Below are positions 60,482 to 64,000 of a stretch of 64,000 nt of DNA, one piece after another. How positions within the stretch are numbered: the first letter of the stretch is position 1; each line of letters starts with the position of its first letter. Position numbers and translations under genes: made by a program. The notes under the pieces were generated by a model that searched no databases, was not told the DNA's origin, and was given only the letters and a program-made list of their open reading frames with translations. This DNA is from OLB6 sp964493635 (GTDB lineage: Bacteria; Bacteroidota; Ignavibacteria; Kapaibacteriales; Kapaibacteriaceae): assembly GCA_964493635.1 (NCBI GenBank), contig CAZBOW010000002.1, forward strand, positions 1-64,000, given 5' to 3'.

Positions 60482-63400
60482 CGATTCCTGCCAGAGCAGA
60501 TCTCGCACAGGTACTCAACCGTGCATTAGCTGACCTGCGCACAGGGCGCGGCTCGCTACTGTTCCTGCGTGGCGAAGCCGGCATGGGTAAATCGCATGCC
60601 GTATCCACTCTTGCCGAAGCGGCAAAGTCCACGGGACAACCGTGTGTGCGTGTGGATTGCACGCCTCCGATCGGTTCGGTGCAGCTCGCGTCGATCCAAC
60701 CACTGCAACCCTTTGGACGCGCAATCGAACTGCTCTACATGGAGAGTGAGCAGGCTGCCAAGAAACGCCTAGCCATGAACATTGGCATGTCGCTGTTGGC
60801 TTCGCTGCCGATAGCTGGCGATATCTTCTACGCGGTGAAGGCCATCACGCAGGATGTTGATGAATACAAACGTGAAACGGCTGCACTGCAGCAGAAGAAG
60901 CGGACGGCCGTGGTGGAGTGCATCGAGGCTCTGGAGCGGGCGGCACACCAACAGGCCTTTGTTCTGCTGGTCGACGATGCTCATTGGTCCGACCCCCAAA
61001 GCATCGAGGTCCTCCGACTATTAGCCGCGCGGATTTCCGAAATCCCCATGCTTCTGGTCTGTACGGTTACGTCCAGCCTTGCTGAACGAGCGAACGTTCC
61101 CCTTGCCACGCTACTTCGTGATGTGCCATCACTCGTCCACAATCTTGCGCCACTGAGCCCTCAGGGTGTTGACGAGGTTCTGACGTCGATCTCACCGGCC
61201 GTAATCGCCACGGAACAACAACGAACCTTCCTATACGAACGCACAGCAGGCAGTCCGGGTATTCTCATGGAATACATCCAGTACCTGCGCCGAACACAAC
61301 AGATCGCCGCCGATGGAGCCATTGCACCGTCGGCATTGGACGACCAAGGCCTCAAGCTCAGTGATCATCCGGCAACCGACATTCTCCTGCATGACGTACC
61401 ACCGGACGATGCGATGATACTCGCGCTTTGTGCGGCCGAGGGTCGGGAGTGTACGGCCTTTATGGTGGCTGCACTGATGAATGTGGATGTGCTCACCGCC
61501 ATACGCACCCTACGACGCCTCGAACACAGCACCGGGATGATTCGAAGCATCGGTATGCGAACCCGGTACGGCGTAAAGACTACGGTGTATGAGTTTTCTC
61601 AGTCGGTGGCGTATACATTCTTCCTGCACTACCCCGAATACGAGGAGCGTCGGCATGTCCATCAGCGGATCGCAGAGATTCTCACCCGTGAGCATGACGC
61701 ATCGGCCATTCAGGAAGTTCGTCATCAGCTCGCAGCCGTGATTGCCGCTCATAGCCTGGAAATCGACGACACCGTAACAGCCGCACGGATGCTGCAGGAG
61801 AGTTACGATGGCTGTCTACAGTACGGCAGCCCGGAAACAGCGCGGGTCATCCTGCAGGAGTACTTGCAACAGCCCACCTTCGCTGAACTGCGCATAGAGC
61901 CGACTGCCACCGAACCGCTGGGTCAAGGGAGCTCGCCAGCCGCAATCAACGAGCAGCTGCGCTCTGCCGCCACAGCGCTACTGGATGGGGCTGCCGATCG
62001 CTGTCTGTCCCAAGCACGGATGGTTCTCGACTACCCTGCCTGTACCACGTCCGAACGTGTCGAGGCACTCTGCCTTGCCGCTCGAGCCAGCAGTGAAATG
62101 GGAGCCGCTGCCGACGCAATCGCCTACGTTGATCAGGCAAGTCAACTGCCGGATGTGGGATTGCGCGATCAATGTCTGCTCCTGAACGTCCGTGCAGTGC
62201 TGGCGATGCAGGCAGGTGATGTGGAGTTAGCGCGGATGCTTCTCCACGACGCCGCGCAGTTTGCCCAACGCCTGTCGGCCTCCACGAGAATTCTCACACT
62301 GAGTAACATCATGCTTCTTCAGCAACAGACCGGCGAACCAGTCGCTGAGCCGTTTCAACGGACCGTACGCACAATGGTGGAGGACCGTTCATGGTCGGGA
62401 TTCAAGCGCGATCTGTCATCCGCGCTCGGCATGATTTCGGCAGTACTTCTCGTGCTGATCAGCGTTGCGACTGCCCATGCCCAAGCCCCCTTCAACCCAC
62501 ATGAGCGACACATGGAACGGGCTCATCCCACACCGGTGCAGCGTGCCGAGCGGATGAAGGACGACATGCCGATGGTGCCGTTCATTGACGAACCGGCTGT
62601 GTTTCCATCGATGTTCACGAATGTGCTAATGATCACCGAGGAGAACGACCCCCTACCGGTGCAGAACGAGTCGTCCATTGCCGTCAATCCGCTCAACCCC
62701 CGCAACCTCATAGGGTCGGCCGTCGACTATCGGAACAATTCCTCAACGAAGGTCTACTGCAGCAGCGATGCCGGCCGTACGTGGGCGAATGTTGATCTTG
62801 GCCAAGCCCGACCGGGTTGGAGATCCTCGAACGATCCGTCCGTGTGTTTCGATCATTTGGGAAGGGGCTATCTGTGTTATGGCGGATTCAATCGCCAGGG
62901 TAATGCTCAGTTCGGTGAAAACGGTGTGTTTGTATCCATGACCGACGATGGCGGAGCTACGTGGGCCACAACCCATATCGCCGTGATCATTCACACCGGT
63001 CAGCAAACGGCAGACAGTGCCTTCGAAGACAAGTACTACATCCACGCCGACACGGCTCAGACCTCCCCCTACCGTGGCAACCTATACATTCCGTGGAAGC
63101 GCGTGATCAACAGCGACTCCTCCACACAGATCGTGATTGCTCGGAGTACCGACCGCGGACGTACATGGCTGCCTCCCGTGGCGGTGAGTGATCGGTTCCC
63201 ACAGACCAGTGAGCACCCAACCTTTGGCCAGAGTTTTCCGCTGGCGCGTACCGGTCCGGATGGAAGCGTCCACTTGGTATGGAACTCCGGTACGGAGCAG
63301 GCAATCCGCTATGCCCGCTCCACCGACGGTGGTCAAACGTGGACAGTACCCCGAATCCTGCATCGATACAATGCCTTTGGCGAAAAGAGTGAGGTGGCTG

Positions 63401-64000
63401 GAAATGTGAACTCGCGTGTCAAGGGAGTGGTACGGGCGGAGGCCTATCCCACGTTGGCCATCGACAACACCCGGGGCCCCTTCAATGGCACCTTGTATCT
63501 GTGTTGGTCGGCCGATAGCCTTCCCAACATCTACATGTCGCGTTCCACCGATAATGGGCAGACGTGGTCGGATCCGATGATGATCCACCCCGACGACCGT
63601 TTCGATCAGTTCTGGCCATGGACGGCGGTGGATCCCGTGACGGGACATGTAGCAACCATGTACTTCGACAGTCGCGACGACTCGGCCAACATCTTGGTGA
63701 ATGCCTACGTCAGCCTGTCCACCGATGGCGGCACAACATGGATCGACCGACGGGTGGGTGATGATCAGAACGACCTCCGGCGCAATCCTTTCTCTGGGAA
63801 CACCTTTGCCGGCGACTACAACGGTTGCGACTTCTACAACGGCATCGTCTACCCATCGTGGATCGATACCCGATCCACGACGCCAACAAACGCTTCGGAC
63901 AACGATGTGTTTACAGCAATTGTCAACACCCGTGCTCCGGAAGCTCCATCCACATTTCGGGCAACAACGATCGCCGAGGTTCCGACCGAGATCGACCTGA
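60478..64000 (+). CDS. NTPase / membrane segment / Asp-box beta-propeller fusion (3' end outside window)
   Basis: One frame stays open for 1174 codons to the window edge. Residues 20-300 form a STAND/AAA-type NTPase with Walker A GEAGMGKS (32-39) and Walker B VLLVDDAHWSD (162-172). Residues 300-640 are helical, TPR-like. A hydrophobic segment starts at Met652 (MISAVLLVLISVATAHAQ) and looks like a signal peptide or anchor. The rest is a sialidase-like propeller with six Asp-boxes near residues 762, 822, 890, 948, 1023 and 1081 (for example STDGGQTW, STDNGQTW) and a late FAGDYNG. Either it spans the membrane, or a second exported protein starts at 62431. No ribosome-binding site or promoter box is visible there. 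Confidence 0.8.
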   Translation, partial: MTIPARADLAQVLNRALADLRTGRGSLLFLRGEAGMGKSHAVSTLAEAAKSTGQPCVRVDCTPPIGSVQLASIQPLQPFGRAIELLYMESEQAAKKRLAMNIGMSLLASLPIAGDIFYAVKAITQDVDEYKRETAALQQKKRTAVVECIEALERAAHQQAFVLLVDDAHWSDPQSIEVLRLLAARISEIPMLLVCTVTSSLAERANVPLATLLRDVPSLVHNLAPLSPQGVDEVLTSISPAVIATEQQRTFLYERTAGSPGILMEYIQYLRRTQQIAADGAIAPSALDDQGLKLSDHPATDILLHDVPPDDAMILALCAAEGRECTAFMVAALMNVDVLTAIRTLRRLEHSTGMIRSIGMRTRYGVKTTVYEFSQSVAYTFFLHYPEYEERRHVHQRIAEILTREHDASAIQEVRHQLAAVIAAHSLEIDDTVTAARMLQESYDGCLQYGSPETARVILQEYLQQPTFAELRIEPTATEPLGQGSSPAAINEQLRSAATALLDGAADRCLSQARMVLDYPACTTSERVEALCLAARASSEMGAAADAIAYVDQASQLPDVGLRDQCLLLNVRAVLAMQAGDVELARMLLHDAAQFAQRLSASTRILTLSNIMLLQQQTGEPVAEPFQRTVRTMVEDRSWSGFKRDLSSALGMISAVLLVLISVATAHAQAPFNPHERHMERAHPTPVQRAERMKDDMPMVPFIDEPAVFPSMFTNVLMITEENDPLPVQNESSIAVNPLNPRNLIGSAVDYRNNSSTKVYCSSDAGRTWANVDLGQARPGWRSSNDPSVCFDHLGRGYLCYGGFNRQGNAQFGENGVFVSMTDDGGATWATTHIAVIIHTGQQTADSAFEDKYYIHADTAQTSPYRGNLYIPWKRVINSDSSTQIVIARSTDRGRTWLPPVAVSDRFPQTSEHPTFGQSFPLARTGPDGSVHLVWNSGTEQAIRYARSTDGGQTWTVPRILHRYNAFGEKSEVAGNVNSRVKGVVRAEAYPTLAIDNTRGPFNGTLYLCWSADSLPNIYMSRSTDNGQTWSDPMMIHPDDRFDQFWPWTAVDPVTGHVATMYFDSRDDSANILVNAYVSLSTDGGTTWIDRRVGDDQNDLRRNPFSGNTFAGDYNGCDFYNGIVYPSWIDTRSTTPTNASDNDVFTAIVNTRAPEAPSTFRATTIAEVPTEIDL

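Overview
The window looks like a chromosome segment of a free-living Gram-negative bacterium of the Bacteroidota/Chlorobiota/Kapabacteria lineage. Four things support this: a SusC/SusD-type outer-membrane pair, a C-terminal sorting domain of the type IX secretion system (T9SS), many lipoproteins, and repeated promoter boxes of the Bacteroidota form TAnnTTTG. No phage, plasmid or CRISPR region is visible. The lineage is inferred from gene content, not from a marker phylogeny. Five 100-N scaffold gaps are present. Two of them (11080-11179 and 20047-20146) are flanked by identical 55-bp copies, so both are probably contig overlaps that were never merged. Collapsing them restores single intact genes.

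Layout. 1-11239 is all on the minus strand. It holds a SusD-like lipoprotein (cut by the window edge), a SusC-like receptor, two rhodaneses, a YeiH-type transporter, and an iron-uptake-type operon (DUF4856 lipoprotein, imelysin, HTTM protein, FecA-like receptor) with a metalloregulator-like palindrome on its promoter. 11240-12117 holds a Y1-transposase-like gene whose catalytic Tyr position is Phe and, on the opposite strand, a compact small-RNA gene with promoter, hairpins and terminator. 12117-17363 holds gcvT, an RlpA-like protein, mannose-1-phosphate guanylyltransferase, an outer-membrane barrel, a CAU tRNA, a DUF3108 protein and a LolA-like protein. 17360-24083 encodes a 1354-residue T9SS-exported beta-helix/Ig protein and an M1 metallopeptidase.

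24180-34444 holds crcB, msrA, copper ATPase, DUF3109, rpoN, nadC, adenine deaminase, NAD kinase, DUF1844 and pfkA. 34591-40390 is a full phosphate module: porin, pstS, pstC, pstA, pstB, phoU. 40399-48526 holds rmlA, nhaA, a ClC protein, a thioredoxin-like ferredoxin, MscS, thrS and an RNA methyltransferase. 48523-57251 holds an OmpA/PD40 protein, a cyclophilin, a UppP-cyclophilin fusion, polA, TerC, a voltage-gated-type K+ channel and an NlpC/P60 lipoprotein. 57449-64000 holds dnaK, a four-helix membrane protein, and a very large ORF joining an NTPase, a membrane segment and an Asp-box beta-propeller, which runs off the window end.

The most interesting items are the small RNA at about 11916-12034, the NTPase/beta-propeller fusion with its coupled membrane partner (59429-64000), the UppP-cyclophilin fusion whose last helix ends in a lipobox-like Cys, the structured susC leader, apparent leaderless promoters, start codons duplicated by short tandem repeats, and an over-represented AGGGGGCT octamer.
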